Origin: Eutreptiella sp. 'Long Island Sound 2002'
Lineage: Eukaryota; Euglenozoa; Euglenophyceae; Eutreptiales; Eutreptiaceae
Direction of reading: 5' to 3'
NCBI GenBank assembly: GCA_964036045.1
Contig: OZ038380.1
Location: 65,332,591 to 65,396,590 of the forward strand
DNA length: 64,000 nucleotides
This document shows, piece after piece, positions 11,415 through 22,640 of this stretch. Position 1 is the first letter of the stretch. Each line of letters begins with the position of its first letter. Below the pieces are notes generated by a model, which saw nothing but the letters and a program-made list of their open reading frames with translations, ran no database searches and was not told the DNA's origin. The position numbers were made by a program, and so were the translations under genes.

Positions 11415-14112
11415 TGGTAGCTTCGTAGGCAAGGTTCTGCCCGAGGAAGAGCCCGACAATGAAGCCAAAAAGGATGAAGGGGCGCTGCCCGAAATGGTAT
11501 ATGGCCCTAAAAAGCAGCCTCGTCCTTCCATAGGCAAAAGTCAAGACTTGCTTGAGCTGAACGAGTTTTCGGACGACAGTGGAGTCGGTGATGAGCACAT
11601 GTATGATGTGCCCAGTTTGAGCAATACCCAAAGGAGGAGATCCAAAGAAGTGAAGGTGCAAGGACCGAAACGAAAACGGTTAACGCATGGGGCGGCGCCG
11701 GTGCTATTCACATCCCATGAATTCGTTACAAAGAAACAAGTGATGCGATTGGTGAAGGAATATGTCAACCGAAAAATTCATCAAGGGAAAGTGGCGGGAC
11801 GCCAAGTGGAAGAACCAGCACGGCCGTCATTAACAATTAACAAAGAGGCCATTGAGCGATCTAAAGTTGCTGATGATTCGGTGACGTTACTCAAGCAACG
11901 GTTGGAAGAAAGCCAACGGGAGGTCGCCACACTCAAGGCGTCGATCGCAGAAGTACAATCACGAAACCGAGTGAGTGTGGGACGCGGAAGACCGAGTGTG
12001 GGCGACGGTAAAGCCCAACAAATTAAAAAAAGGTTGGAGGAAACCAATGGCATGGCTGAAGAAGTACGACACGAACTTCAGGAGTTCACGGAATCTGCAC
12101 AACAGACCAGTACCATGGTGAGGGATTTGCAGCAAGCCTTGGACAACGTAGGGACCGAAAACAAGCAAGGCCAACGACGTGTTGAGAAGTTGGAGAAATC
12201 AGTGGAAATGTTGGACCAGGTGCAAAAAGACCAGCACAAGCAGGTCGAACAAGCGGATGAATGGCTACGGGATGAAACATGGCAACGTCAACAAGAATGC
12301 GATCGACAAGGAGATCGAAAAGACAAAATGAGCCGATGGATTGAGAGCTTGGAGACCAAAGTGGATCTGTTGAAGCCCAGGTCTGTGCAGCCAGCATCTC
12401 AGGGCCAGGGACCGAACTCCACACAACCAGGGGCCCAGGAGTTAAAAGAAGCCATCAGTGGAGTTGAGCGACACATGGGAAGGGCGAAGAGGATCGCCGA
12501 ACAAGCTGAGGACACCTTGCAGGGGGCACTGGCAGTGGCACAGGAAGTAACCACCAAAGCAGGAGACGTCACAGTGCATGCCCAGGCGGTTCACGAGGAG
12601 TTACAGGATGCCCGACAAGTATATGAGGACACCGTCAAACTACAAGAGGAGGTGTCCAGGCAGACCAAAACTGCCGTAACCAAGATGGAAAACCTGCATG
12701 GACAGGTCACGCGGTTGGCCCACAAGGCAGCCGAAGAAAAAGAATACTACCATGAAAAGGCTAAAGCCATGCCAAAGGAGCTCACCCGCAAGATGGAGGA
12801 AGCCCAAAACGAGTGTGCAGCCCACATCAGTGCGGCCCACACCTTTGAGACCAGCTTGAAAATGCATGCGGAACACACCCAGACAGTTGTTGAAGTGGCG
12901 AAAGCAGACAATGAACGTGATGGGCGCCAACGTCAAGAGGAGTTGACACAGGCCACCAAACTGGTGCAGCAGCATGCATCACAGGTGTGGCAGTGGCTGC
13001 AGACAGCTAACAAGGAGGCCGAGGATCACCGCAACAACCTCCAGAAATTACCCCGTGAAGTGGAAGAATGAGTCACCAGGTATGAAGAGAGGGTGCAGCA
13101 AAGGGGAGCGTCAGGGAGTCCGAGCCCGGGCACTGTTGATACTCAGAGCTCCCAGTGTGCCACACAACAGGACCTGGAGACCGTACAGGCCCACTTGAGT
13201 AACAAAATTCTGCAACTGAAGCAGGACATGCTGCAATACCAGGAGACGAACCAGCGTGCGGTGGACGACGCCCAAGGAAAACAGCGTCATCACGACGTTG
13301 AGGTGAAAACCGCTGTGGAAAAGGTGCAGACCGCGCTGAACCAGAAAATTCAGGACATGGAGAATAGTGTGGAGATGCACCACAGGAAAATGAACAAGGA
13401 ATGGCAAGACACCCAAGAAAAACTACGCCGTTATGAAATTGAATTGTTGACGACCAAGGGGAAGAAAATCCAAGAGAGCGAACATACAAAGCACGCTACA
13501 CCCGATGACGCAGGCCGGCGAATCCAATCCATCAAGGACGAGTTGGAACAGACCAATGAAGTTCTGGAGCGATTGAAGGATCAGTTGGAAACCAGTTCGA
13601 CAGAAAATGCCAGGGAAATTCAGGCGCTCACGGAAGAGATCGAGAGGGTGAAAAACAATCACCGTGAGGCCTTGGAACGTCATAAACGAGGCGTGAAAGA
13701 CCAGTTGGAGAATTTCACGGGCGTGGCCAGAGAGAAGTACCAACAGGTGCAGGATCATTGCATGACAGAGATACGGAAGGTGATGGACGACGCAGCACGA
13801 TTCAAGGAGGAGGTGGCTGAGATGGTGGCCAAAGGTGCTGACAGTATGCCACCAAAAGTCACGGCCAGCGTCGAGGGAGTCAACAGACGTCCGGCGGAAT
13901 ACACAGAATCTGTGGGGACGTTGTTCACGGTGTATGTCAGCAGGACAGTGGCCAGTGAAGCAGTACGCCTCCGCATAGGACCATCATGGATGCCGTCAGT
14001 GAAGTTCGAAGTGCTCAGTTGGTACAACGAAAGGTATGAGGACACAACCACATTCCGGTGGCGACGGATTGAATGGCTCTTCACTGAGGACCATTTCCTG
14101 GTGCCAGGCTGA
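11332..14112 (+). pseudogene. gag: Gag N-terminal region: long coiled coil
   Basis: A single frame with one internal stop (TGA at 13069-13071) and a terminating TGA at 14110-14112, about 925 codons. The first 30 codons lie in the LTR and over the primer-binding site; an internal Met at 11353 (MEEPQQ) would still be within the LTR. From about residue 150 on, the protein is rich in E, K, Q, R and A with heptad-like spacing, for example LKQRLEESQREVATLKASI. This indicates an almost continuous coiled coil. A C-terminal portion (about 13900-14112) is non-coil and contains aromatic residues. Such a long coil before the capsid domain is unusual for a Ty3 Gag. It could drive particle assembly or tether the element to a host filament or kinetochore protein; both are guesses. 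Confidence 0.65.
11415..11432 (+). promoter_or_regulatory. Primer-binding site
   Basis: The sequence TGGTAGCTTCGTAGGCAA follows the 5' LTR without a gap. The leading TGG would pair with the CCA end of a tRNA primer. I could not name the tRNA. The gag frame reads straight through this site. Confidence 0.75.
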
Positions 14113-14985
14113 ACCCTTAAGCCGCCACCATCGAGGAAGGGTCGACCAGTACGGCCCTCAGGAATATGGGAATGTGCTGCTTTCTTGGAGGTGAGACCGG
14201 AACGCCAATACGGGACGGAAACACATGAGCTGGACCCCAGCAAGCGAGATGAACGCGGGGTATTCGGCAAAGAGGGTCACACATGGATAGATGATGAAAC
14301 CAAGGACTCCATGCAGCAAGAGGCCAAGGTGCCACATTTGGACTGCACAGTAGAAACAAAGGATAAGTGGTCCAAGCAGTTCTTGAAATGGCGGCATCGC
14401 AGGCGTGGACGGTTCAGTCCTGCATATCAGGTTGAACTTTTGATCTCCGTGTTTGATAACAAGAATTTCAGAGAGGCAAAGGAGCAACAACTGGAAGATG
14501 AGGGTGTGGAGAATGACTTTGATATGGCGTGGAACATCGTGACTGGAACGATGCTTCCACATGAATATAAAGGAAAGGCAGAATTCCGAGATCTGCAGAT
14601 TGACGTGTCCCAGGACATGACTTCAGAACGATGGGTTACCTTCTGGGCGGAGTTTCAGCAAAAGGGCGCCAAAGTCAAAGGAGGTATGACCCATCAGTTG
14701 GCCAAGGAGGCATTGCTGCAACATTTCCATTATTATCGTGCAAAACGTCCCCAAGACAAATTGTGGGAAAGAATGGAGTGACGACTACATGAGGATGAAG
14801 CAGCGTATGCCCCTTATTCCTATGTTGAGATGTTTGCGTGGATCTGCGGGCAGCTGGTCAACAGGGACCAGGCACAAGAGTCACGCCGACAAATTTTGGG
14901 AGCAGTGAAGTCTGACCAGACGCAGATTGTTCGGGAATTGAATCGCGACGTCACGAGGCGAAGATCATCGGAAGACAAGTACTAG
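14113..14985 (+). pseudogene. gag: Gag capsid-like region
   Basis: Same frame as the coiled-coil part, separated from it by the TGA at 14110. It has another TGA at 14779-14781 and ends at TAG 14983-14985. The protein is helical and charged with conserved-looking aromatics (KDKWSKQFLKWRHRRRGRF; WVTFWAEFQQKGAKV; DEAAYAPYSYVEMFAWICG). Position between an N-terminal coil and a CCHC knuckle, plus the W/F-rich helices, fits a retrotransposon capsid domain. No motif is diagnostic, so the call rests on position and general character. Confidence 0.55.
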
Positions 14986-15702
14986 AATAGGTCCACAAAT
15001 CAGGACAATCGAGACTAGCACCAAAATTGGGACAACAGGCACGGCAAGGACGACAAACGGCACTCCAGCGCGGACAAGAGTCGCAAAGAGTTCCGACGGT
15101 CGAGTGACAGCCGCTCCAGGGACCGATATCAGGAGGATAGACACCGCAGTTCCCGTGACCGATATCAGGATCGACAAGGAGATCGTGATCCGAGAGAACC
15201 GCGGCGACGAGATGACAGAAGGTACAGCACTGCATCCGATGGTTCTGCCAAAACGCAAAGTTCATGGTCGTCAGGGAAGACGTCGACAACAGCATCACGA
15301 ACAACGCGGGGTAGCAGCCCACATGGGTCGGAACGATCGATGAAGACGGCAGACCACAAATGTTTTGAATGTGGCAAGTACGGTCATCATTAGAAGGATT
15401 GCCCAGGCGATAGAAAGGACAGAGATTCAAAAAAGCGAAGTGATTCGAAGAAAAATGAGAGGGACAAAAAGTATCGGAAGGGTTCGGACAGCAAGAGACG
15501 ACAGACGGGCAGGCTGCGGCAAGTTGAGGCCGAGGAGGAGAGCGCGAGGGAGGAGGTTACAGAAACAACTCCTCCGGCAGTACAGAACCCTTACGGGCAC
15601 AGGCGGCCCCATAAGCGGCGAAGCTATCATGATGTCTGTCGCACCAGCGCCCCAGGGTCACAGCCTGTACGGGCCAGCACCAAAAAGGCGATCTGGCATT
15701 TG
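14986..15702 (+). pseudogene. gag: Nucleocapsid region with CCHC zinc knuckle
   Basis: Continues the frame-1 reading as an R/D/S-rich basic stretch (repeats of the type SRDRYQ) with a TAG at about 15016. It leads to CFECGKYGHH-stop-KDC at 15361-15402, a CX2CX4HX4C zinc knuckle in which one of the variable positions is now a TAG codon (15391-15393). A lysine/arginine-rich tail follows. This is the expected nucleic-acid-binding part of Gag. The stop could derive from CAG by one C-to-T change. Confidence 0.75.
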
Positions 15703-16155
15703 AATATCAACAAAGTCGTCAACGTGAGAATCTCTGAACGAAGGAAGGTCAAGATTGATCTCAATGAGATACAAGATGAGGTGGTTCGACCCCGGATACG
15801 ACGAGGAAAATCTGGAAAAGACGCGGACAGGACCGAAATGATTTTTCCGGCCCGGGTCCAATTCCAGCAGACGGCGCTGAGCCTCAGCGACAAGGATCCG
15901 GAAGCTTTAGTCGACACAGGATCCGAAATGGAGGCCTTGGCAGGCTTCGAGCTCTTTGACAAAGGGGCACTGGAAGATGCTCAAAAGCCAGTGGCCCTCA
16001 TTGGGGCAGGCAAAAGCCGCATCAAAGGCGGCAATCAGGGCGTTACGGTCAATTTGACCCTGCCAGTGTGCAAAACTGATGGCAGTATTGAAAAGTACAA
16101 ATGCCTCAGGGTTTTTATATATGTTGCAGACATAGGACGAAAGTTGATTCTATGA
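15703..16155 (+). CDS. PR: Retropepsin-type aspartic protease
   Basis: Frame 1 is open across this segment up to TGA 16153-16155. It contains the catalytic motif VDTGSEMEAL (VDTGS codons from 15910) after an FQQTALSLSDKDPEAL strand, then ALIGAGKSRIKGG and, near the end, ADIGRKLIL, which sits where retropepsins have the second hydrophobic-G-R motif. It would cleave the polyprotein during particle maturation. About 110 residues are recognisable, the usual protease size. A homologous but different protease occurs in the minus-strand retroelement at 45.6-46.1 kb. Confidence 0.8.
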   Translation, partial: NINKVVNVRISERRKVKIDLNEIQDEVVRPRIRRGKSGKDADRTEMIFPARVQFQQTALSLSDKDPEALVDTGSEMEALAGFELFDKGALEDAQKPVALIGAGKSRIKGGNQGVTVNLTLPVCKTDGSIEKYKCLRVFIYVADIGRKLIL

Positions 16156-16911
16156 TTTCCATTTTTTCTTCGTTATAATTTGTGTGTTGTACCGGGCATG
16201 CCATCGTGGATGCAAGTGCCACGATTTGTGCATCGCACACCGCACTATCAGCATGGGAAACCTCAATCAGTGCATCGTGTTGATTTGGTACAGGTTCAAC
16301 CACCAGAGCAATCAATCCAGGATTATGATGAAAGAATTCAGGTACAACGCAACACAATTGCTAATGTCCGCATGACAAGGCATATGAGCAAAATCAGGTA
16401 TGTGCACAGTGAACGAAGGCAGAAAAATACAGAAGGGAAGCGGCTGAAGGGCTTCTGCAGCATTCATGAATACTGCTGGCAGATTCCATGCACGAATGCT
16501 GACTGCCAACGTGTTCTTCACACATACAGTGTGTGGGCGGATCCATTTTTCAGAGATATTCCTCATCTGTGTGAGTGCTGTGCACCTCGCATGAGTCTGA
16601 ACGATAAGGAGAGGGTGTACAGTAAGGAACCGTCTGTGAACCCCCACTCTGATGGAGTTCATCACAGCAGATTGCCAATAGCAACGTCAGCCAGACCGGT
16701 GGTGAGTTGCGGACCAGTTATACACAGAATGGCTTTTGAAAAGCATGTAGAGCTGGTTCCTCAGGAGGTACAGGGCAGGCGTAGGAAGGGGCTGCGGAAA
16801 TTGACGGTCGCACTTCATTCCATTGAGGGTAGAGTGCTCAGCCCTCCTTCATCCCCCCGCCCCCCCTCTCCTATGAGACAACAGGGCTCGCGACAGCGGG
16901 AATGTCCCTGA
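16156..16911 (+). pseudogene. Cys/His-rich region between protease and dUTPase
   Basis: Frame 1 continues after the TGA at 16153. The central part has dense potential metal ligands: CSIHEYCWQIPCTNADC, then QRVLH, then HLCECC (about 16455-16590). The spacing does not match a CCHC knuckle or the integrase HHCC domain. The C-terminal part is proline/arginine-rich. I do not recognise the family. It could be a zinc-binding module acquired by this lineage. The reading passes into frame 2 at about 16.88-16.91 kb. Confidence 0.45.
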
Positions 16912-16914
16912 AAC

Positions 16915-17390
16915 TGATCCCACTCGCCAGGATGCGAAGCGGGACACACAGCCTGAGTTTGTCGAACACGGATTGTATGTTCAGTTGTTGAGCTCACAAG
17001 CCAGGCCCCCCACATCTGCGAATTCTGAAGATGCAGGATATGATTTGTATTCTGCAGCAGATGTAACAATTTTGCCTTGGAGGAAAGAGCTGATCCCTAC
17101 GGATATAGCCATCATGGGACCAAAAAGAACTTACGCCCGCATAGCAGATAGGTCTGGCATGTCTTTAAAGCACAGCTTACATGTGATGGAAGGGGTCGTT
17201 GATCACCCATACAGGGGAAATGTGCAGGTCATCCTTTATAATGCATCGCAAACCCCATACCACGTGGGAGTAGGGGACAAGGTGAGTCAGTTTGTTCTGG
17301 AACAACACCTGAAGCCTCCCATCAGCGTCGTTGAGTAACTACCTGCAACAGCCAGAGGTAGTGCAGGATTCGGCAGCACTGGGTACCGTT
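16915..17390 (+). pseudogene. dut: dUTP diphosphatase domain (trimeric dUTPase family)
   Basis: All five dUTPase motifs can be found in frame 2: motif 1 SEDAGYDLYSA, motif 2 ARIADRSGMSLK, motif 3 GVVDHPYRGNVQVILYN with the catalytic Asp and YRG, motif 4 GDKVSQFVLEQ, and motif 5 RGSAGFGSTG at about 17355-17384. A single TAA at 17336-17338 separates motif 5 from the rest. The enzyme hydrolyses dUTP to dUMP and keeps uracil out of the reverse transcript. dUTPase is known in several retroviruses and in some Ty3 lineages; here it lies between protease and RT. There is no ATG close to the domain, so it would be released from the polyprotein. Confidence 0.85.
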
Positions 17391-19426
17391 CCACAGAGTC
17401 TATGCAACACCTGTTAACCCATGTGCAGCTCAAACCGGGATTAAATGAGGGACTCGGAACTCCTGTGGGACCCAATCCCGTGTTAACAGACCCCTCCAAC
17501 CAAGTATTTCACATACTACAGTTTATTCAGCTTTTTTCAGAGTTACATAAAATACCCATACCTATGCCTGATAATCTCCCGTACAAATCTCAGCTCCTTG
17601 AAGGAGATGCGCACAATGTCCTCCCGCTGTTGCTGGTGTTCGCGGCAGTGGGGGCAGTGACAATGGTTGATGTGGTACGACAACAATCTCGGCCACATTT
17701 TTTGGGAACCAACACCCACACCTCAAGTCGCTCTTCGGAGGCGCCGATCATTCCGTCAGAGGATATTGGATCGACTCATGCACATTGCGAGTGGACGCAG
17801 CTACCTGAGGTTCAGAACAGCAGTCAGGACAGATTTTCAACAACTGTGGAACCGCCAGGCTCACATCAGGGCCCCGTTGAACAGTGGGCACGGGATGAGC
17901 TGCAGGGCAACTGGGGATATGTCAGGATGCCCAACACGTCAGCGATTCAATCAGTACCTTGTATGGTTGCAAACATGCAAGAGTTGGATATCTGGTCCGA
18001 TCCTCCCGGTTTGCAGGAGGCCAGGGAGTCGAGACCCCTGTCTGACAAGGTTTGGAAGGTAAAATCACATCTCATGAGGAGGGTTCAGGGCAGCTACCTG
18101 GATAACCGGAGCCGCCATATAAAGGCCACAGCGAAACGGAGAAAGTACAGGAGTAAAGACACAGTGTTGACTGTCAGGCAGGAGATTGTTGACAGAATAG
18201 CCGCTTGGACGGCCACTATTGACCCAGATCACCAAGAGTTTTGCATCCAGCAAGATGTGTTTGGTTCCCAGAAAACAGCACGGTTCACGGGACACTTTGG
18301 GGGTGGGGAGACGTCACTTTACAGGGACTGGGGACAGAAACCAGTGTGGCTTCACCCCTCCCCACATCAGTGGGAACGTTGTGTCACGAAACTTTTCGTT
18401 GACGGACCCAAAGGTATTGCAGTACTGCCAGTAAGTAAAAAAGACCCATGGTTTTGGGCCATGGGTGAAGTAGTCATTGACTGGGTTGACATACCCATTG
18501 GAACCCCCTTGTTTGTATCTGGTAGAGGTAAAGTAGTATGTACTGCAGTGCCTTATCGCATTTGTTTGTTTCATGCATATGGGCGAGAGCCATCACACAG
18601 TAAAACACACACACAGCCCACAGTAAATAGTGATGATGATCGGACGAAGGACATTCAGGACATGTTGCCTGCTATGCCTAGTGCTGAGGATCTGATGTTG
18701 GAAGTATGCTCTACTTCTGATTCTGATTCACAGGATATGGATGAACCTCGAGGTACAGGCCTCAAACGTCCACATCGGAGGTTGCTGCGAATCATGCGCA
18801 GGAAGAAAACAGAACAACACGTATCGTCTGACGAAGGATCTTCAGGGCCAGGGAACAGTTCAGAGTCAGAATTCGAATCATCATCGAGGCACCAACCACC
18901 AACATCCATAGGACATGGGTGCCGGGAAGTACCCCGGGGGGAAATACATGTGTCACAGGAAGTTGCACCAAGAAATTGCTGTGACGGTACCCATGAGTGT
19001 GGTGCTCGGTATCATCAGCATTCTCTACAGGAGGACAGACAGGCTTACCAGACAGTCAGTACGCTATTGGACCGATGTCCCGCTTTATCCTTATCCATTT
19101 CAGTACAACAGCGTTGCTGCTGCGTCGGACAGGATTTTTGCTACAGATGTTTAGCAGTGAATCAGATTACATTATTACAGCGTCAAACTACTGAGCAGGA
19201 GGGGTGCCATACGCCTGATGCTCGGATCTGTGTGGTTAACACCCTGCCTCAACAGGAGGTTCACCACCTGCAGCAGGCAATCCTGCACTTATCCATTGAC
19301 AAACACGCTGCCTCAGTTCAGGGCAGCAACAGGACTGAAGCAGGTATCTTGGTGTACAATGGACACGTCAGATCTGTGATACAGGCTGATGAGACCTGGG
19401 CAGGGACAGAGGAATACAGGGAGTGA
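17391..19426 (+). CDS. Region with Dam/DIRS-type methyltransferase-like domain
   Basis: One open frame of about 675 codons (frame 2) between dUTPase and RT. Residues about 255-395 from 17402 (nt 18164-18587) resemble the phage/DIRS-element N6-adenine methyltransferase family: a DVFGSQ segment, then YRDWGQKPVWLHPSPHQW, then GPKGIAVLPV and a tryptophan-rich stretch. The expected catalytic NPPF/DPPY is here HPSP, so enzyme activity is doubtful. An N-terminal hydrophobic stretch (LPLLLVFAAVGAVTMVDVV) could span a membrane or be buried. The C-terminal third has an acidic Ser/Asp/Glu tract and a second Cys cluster (QQRCCCVGQDFCYRC). The family assignment is from remembered motif patterns. Confidence 0.5.
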
Positions 19427-20308
19427 CCGCTGAACCGTTTTGGGAAAACAGTATTTCGAACAAGACATTCAGCTTCGATTTCACCTGAAGCACAGAACGT
19501 ACGGGGTGACCATGCGAAGGTGAAATTGGAGTTGATCCACAATGCAGAGCCTAAGGCTCAAAAGCCCATTAGGGCAGTGGGGTTGAGGGAGACAATGATG
19601 GCCAAAAAGTCGAAACATTTTCAGGCACGTGGTTTTCTCAGGGAGTGTACCGGTAGTCCCCAATGGGTTGCCAGGGCTTTTCTTGTCCCTAAACCAGGGA
19701 ATCACAAGTGGCGATTAGTCATTGACTATTGCTGGCTTAATTCCCAGCTTACGGGCAAAAGGTTCCCCTCCGAAGACCAGCTGGCCAACCAGCATGGCAA
19801 TTTTTTGTTCACCCTGCTGGACTTGGAAGATGGCTTCCACCAAATGCACCTTGAGGGGGACAGTAAGCATTTGACAGCTTTCTGTACCCCTTTTGGTGTA
19901 TTTGAGTGGATCGTCCTTCCCATGGGGGTGAAGGTAGGGCCGGCGGCCTACCAGGAAATGGTTCAGGACGTCACCCGCCGATGCCCTGCGGCAAGGCCAT
20001 ATATAGATGATATATTGGCTTCCTCAGGTAGGGAAAGTATTGATGGGGCACAGACTGTTGCAGATAAGCAGAGACCAGGCATCCTGGAAAAATATTTTCA
20101 GAAACATTTTGATGAAGTCTGGCAGCTATTCGAGGCTTTGGAAGCTGCCGAGTTGACAGTGAAACCTGAGAAATGTCATTTCTTCAGACGCACTGTCAAA
20201 TACGTGGGGCACATACTCAAGGATGGGAAGTGCTTCCCTGATCCAGGGAAAGTGCAAGCCATAGAGGAGTGGGACCACAGGACCATTACCACACCTAAAG
20301 CCTTATAA
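19427..20308 (+). pseudogene. RT: Reverse transcriptase
   Basis: Frame 2 continues after TGA 19424-19426. Recognisable RT blocks in order are: AEPKAQKPIRAVGLRE; WVARAFLVPKPGNHKWRLVI followed by DYCWLN; FLFTLLDLEDGFHQMHL with the first catalytic Asp; LTAFCTPFGVFEWIVLPMGV; and RPYIDDILASS, whose YIDD (20000-20011) holds the other two catalytic aspartates. A connection block TVKYVGHILKDGKCFPDPGK follows. The frame ends at TAA 20309-20311 where a small indel shifts the reading to frame 3 in the conserved LGLVGWY segment. All catalytic residues are present, so damage appears limited to flanking stops and the frameshift. Confidence 0.9.
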
Positions 20309-20311
20309 AGG

Positions 20312-21060
20312 CTCCTTAGGGTTAGTGGGATGGTACCAAATTTACATACCGGGATTCGCCAAGCACGCCCGCCCACTAATGGAAGCTCCCCAAGGAAAAT
20401 ATAAATTCGAGAGTAAACCAGAGGGTGGGACAGTGGAATTGGATGCAACAGGTCTCCCCAAGAAACGAAAAAGGGTGAAGTTGTCTGCAAAAGAATTGCA
20501 GATACATTGGACCCCAGAAATGATTGCAGGGTTCAAGAAACCCAAAAAACGTTTGTGTGACATGGTCATGAGTGACGATAAAGGGTTGGTGTTGCCACGA
20601 CCGGATGGTCAGTGGTTGATCCGTTGTGATGCCAGCGACTTCGCTGTGTGAGGGGCGCTGGAGCAAATGCAACCTGATGGTTCATGGCGCCCAGTGGCCT
20701 TTTACAGCCGGAAGTTGCAGGGTGAACGTGCTGGAACCACTAGGGAGGGGTTCACACGCACCAAACACACCGGGCAGTATGGGTGGACCCCACGTGAGAA
20801 AGAAACATACGCAATTGTTTCTTGTTTGCTCAAATTTCAGAGCTGGATAGGGGGCCAGGAAATCACGGTCAAAGCGAACCACAGTGCCATTGTAAAATGG
20901 TACAAAGAGGACTTTTGCACCATCTCTGGGCCCTTGGGGCACCGGGGAAGGTGGCATGAGGTCCTCAGTAGATTCAATCTTTTGATTGAATATACGCCTG
21001 GCCCTGAAAACCACGTGGGAGACGCACTCTCACGATGCGCATATCCTGCAGGCACAGCCC
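20312..21060 (+). pseudogene. RH: RNase H domain
   Basis: Frame 3 opens with SLGLVGWYQIYIPGFAKHA, then a lysine-rich insert, then LIRCDASDFAV followed by TGA 20649-20651 and GALEQMQPDGSWRPVAFYS. The first catalytic Asp (CDAS), the Glu (REKETYAI) and the last Asp (VGDALSR) are visible. The position that is usually Asp in TDH is Asn here (VKANHSAIVKW), so activity is questionable even without the stop. It follows RT directly, as in Ty3 elements. Confidence 0.85.
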
Positions 21061-22640
21061 AGGATACAAATTTTCATGGGGGTGATGCCGATCTCGCTGG
21101 GTGGCAAAAAGAAGAAAGGAAGGAAAGGGAATATATCAGACAGAATCTGCAGGACCAGTACCCTCAGGCCTATACTGCAGTTCATGCAGTCAATGGCTGG
21201 AATGCTTCTGAGGTGGAGTCCAAACTCCGGCTTATCAGAAAGCATGCGCAATTTTGGGCCACTGATGAGCAGGGAAGGGAATTTCAGTCGTCAGAGGAGT
21301 TATTTTTACACACACTACAGACGGTGCAGGACAGGAGCAATTTCTCTTCCCTGCCTTCCTCCTCTTCAGCACGCGCGGTGACTGCGATGAGCAGAAGACA
21401 AGTCACTGAATTGTATGACGGGTTCAATGACATGTCATGGCACATGCCAGGAGTTTACAGGTATGCATATGATGTCCGCGATGTCAAGGAAGTAAAAATA
21501 CTTCCAGCATGTGCTGTCCTGACAGCTGACTGGACAGAGGATTACAGGGCAGACCCATTTTTTGAGCCGCATTGGGAGACGTTAGAAGCAGACACTGTCC
21601 TTGACATCAATGGATGCGAGTATGTATATTATCAAGGAAAGGTCAGGTCAGAAGGTGAAATTTGCGTCCCTGTCAGCCTGATTACCAAGGTGTGCAAGGC
21701 TACACATGAGTTTGCACACCCTGGAGTACAAAAGAGTACTGAGATGATGGACAGACGGTACAAGTTCACTGTACCCAAGAGACAGTGGACTGATGTGTTG
21801 TCAGCGGTAATTGAAGGGTGCCCAGTGTGCCAGGCGACTAAACACCGACGTGGCACACAGCCCGAGTCCAATCACTCTTACCCGATCTCTGAGTATCCCT
21901 TCAGTAGTATTTGTATTGATTTCTGTGATCTCAGTTCGATGCCATGCACACACAGAGACACAGAGTTTGATTATGTATTAGTAGTAGTGTGCAGGCTTAC
22001 AGGCTATGTCATTGCAACCCCCTGCCAGAAATCCCTCACGGCAGAGGGTTTGGCAGAATTATTTTTGGAAAAAGTGGTACAGTTTGCGGGGCTGCCACAT
22101 ACGATATTTACAGACCATGATCATTTGATCAATGCAAATTTTGTTCATACGCTATGCAGCCAAGCGGGGGTGGATGTTAAAAACAGTCCCATATACCGCC
22201 TACGATCCAACGGCAGAGCGGAACGGGCAGTGCAAACTGTAATCAACGGTAATAATAAAACTGTAATGCGAAGATTTTTGATGCAGACAAAGAAAAAGAA
22301 TTAGGTTCAACTGCTTCCGTTGGCGGTTTGGACCAGCAATGACATTCCTGGTGTTGTATCGGGATATTCTCCCCATTATCTCATGTTTGGGAGGAATCCC
22401 ATAGGTTTTGGAGATTGTCCTCCTGTGATCCCTGAACATGGTTCAGAGGATGCAGTACAAGTTTTCAGTAAGCTGATAGAGGACAGGAGGTATGTGCAGG
22501 AAAAGTTGCAGGCCCAGCATGATAAGCTGGCCAAGGCTTATCATAAAGCACATCCTACTCACGTGTACGAGAAAGGGGAGCGGGTATGGTATAAGGGGCA
22601 CCAAAAGGACACAAGTTCCAAACTGCAGAGGGTTTGGACA
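21060..22640 (+). pseudogene. IN: Integrase
   Basis: Frame 3 continues with an N-terminal HHCC-type zinc domain (THEFAHPGVQKSTEMMDRRY, then EGCPVCQATK). The DDE core follows: CIDFCDLS with the first Asp, IFTDHDHLINANF with the second, and NGRAERAVQTV with the Glu. A TAG at 22302-22304 interrupts the core's C-terminal side, after which the frame resumes with a motif usual for Ty3 integrases (SPHYLMFGRNP). A lysine-rich insert next to the stop (TKKKN) may reflect a small local rearrangement. The enzyme would join cDNA ends to target DNA with a 5-bp stagger, in agreement with the duplication seen. Confidence 0.9.
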
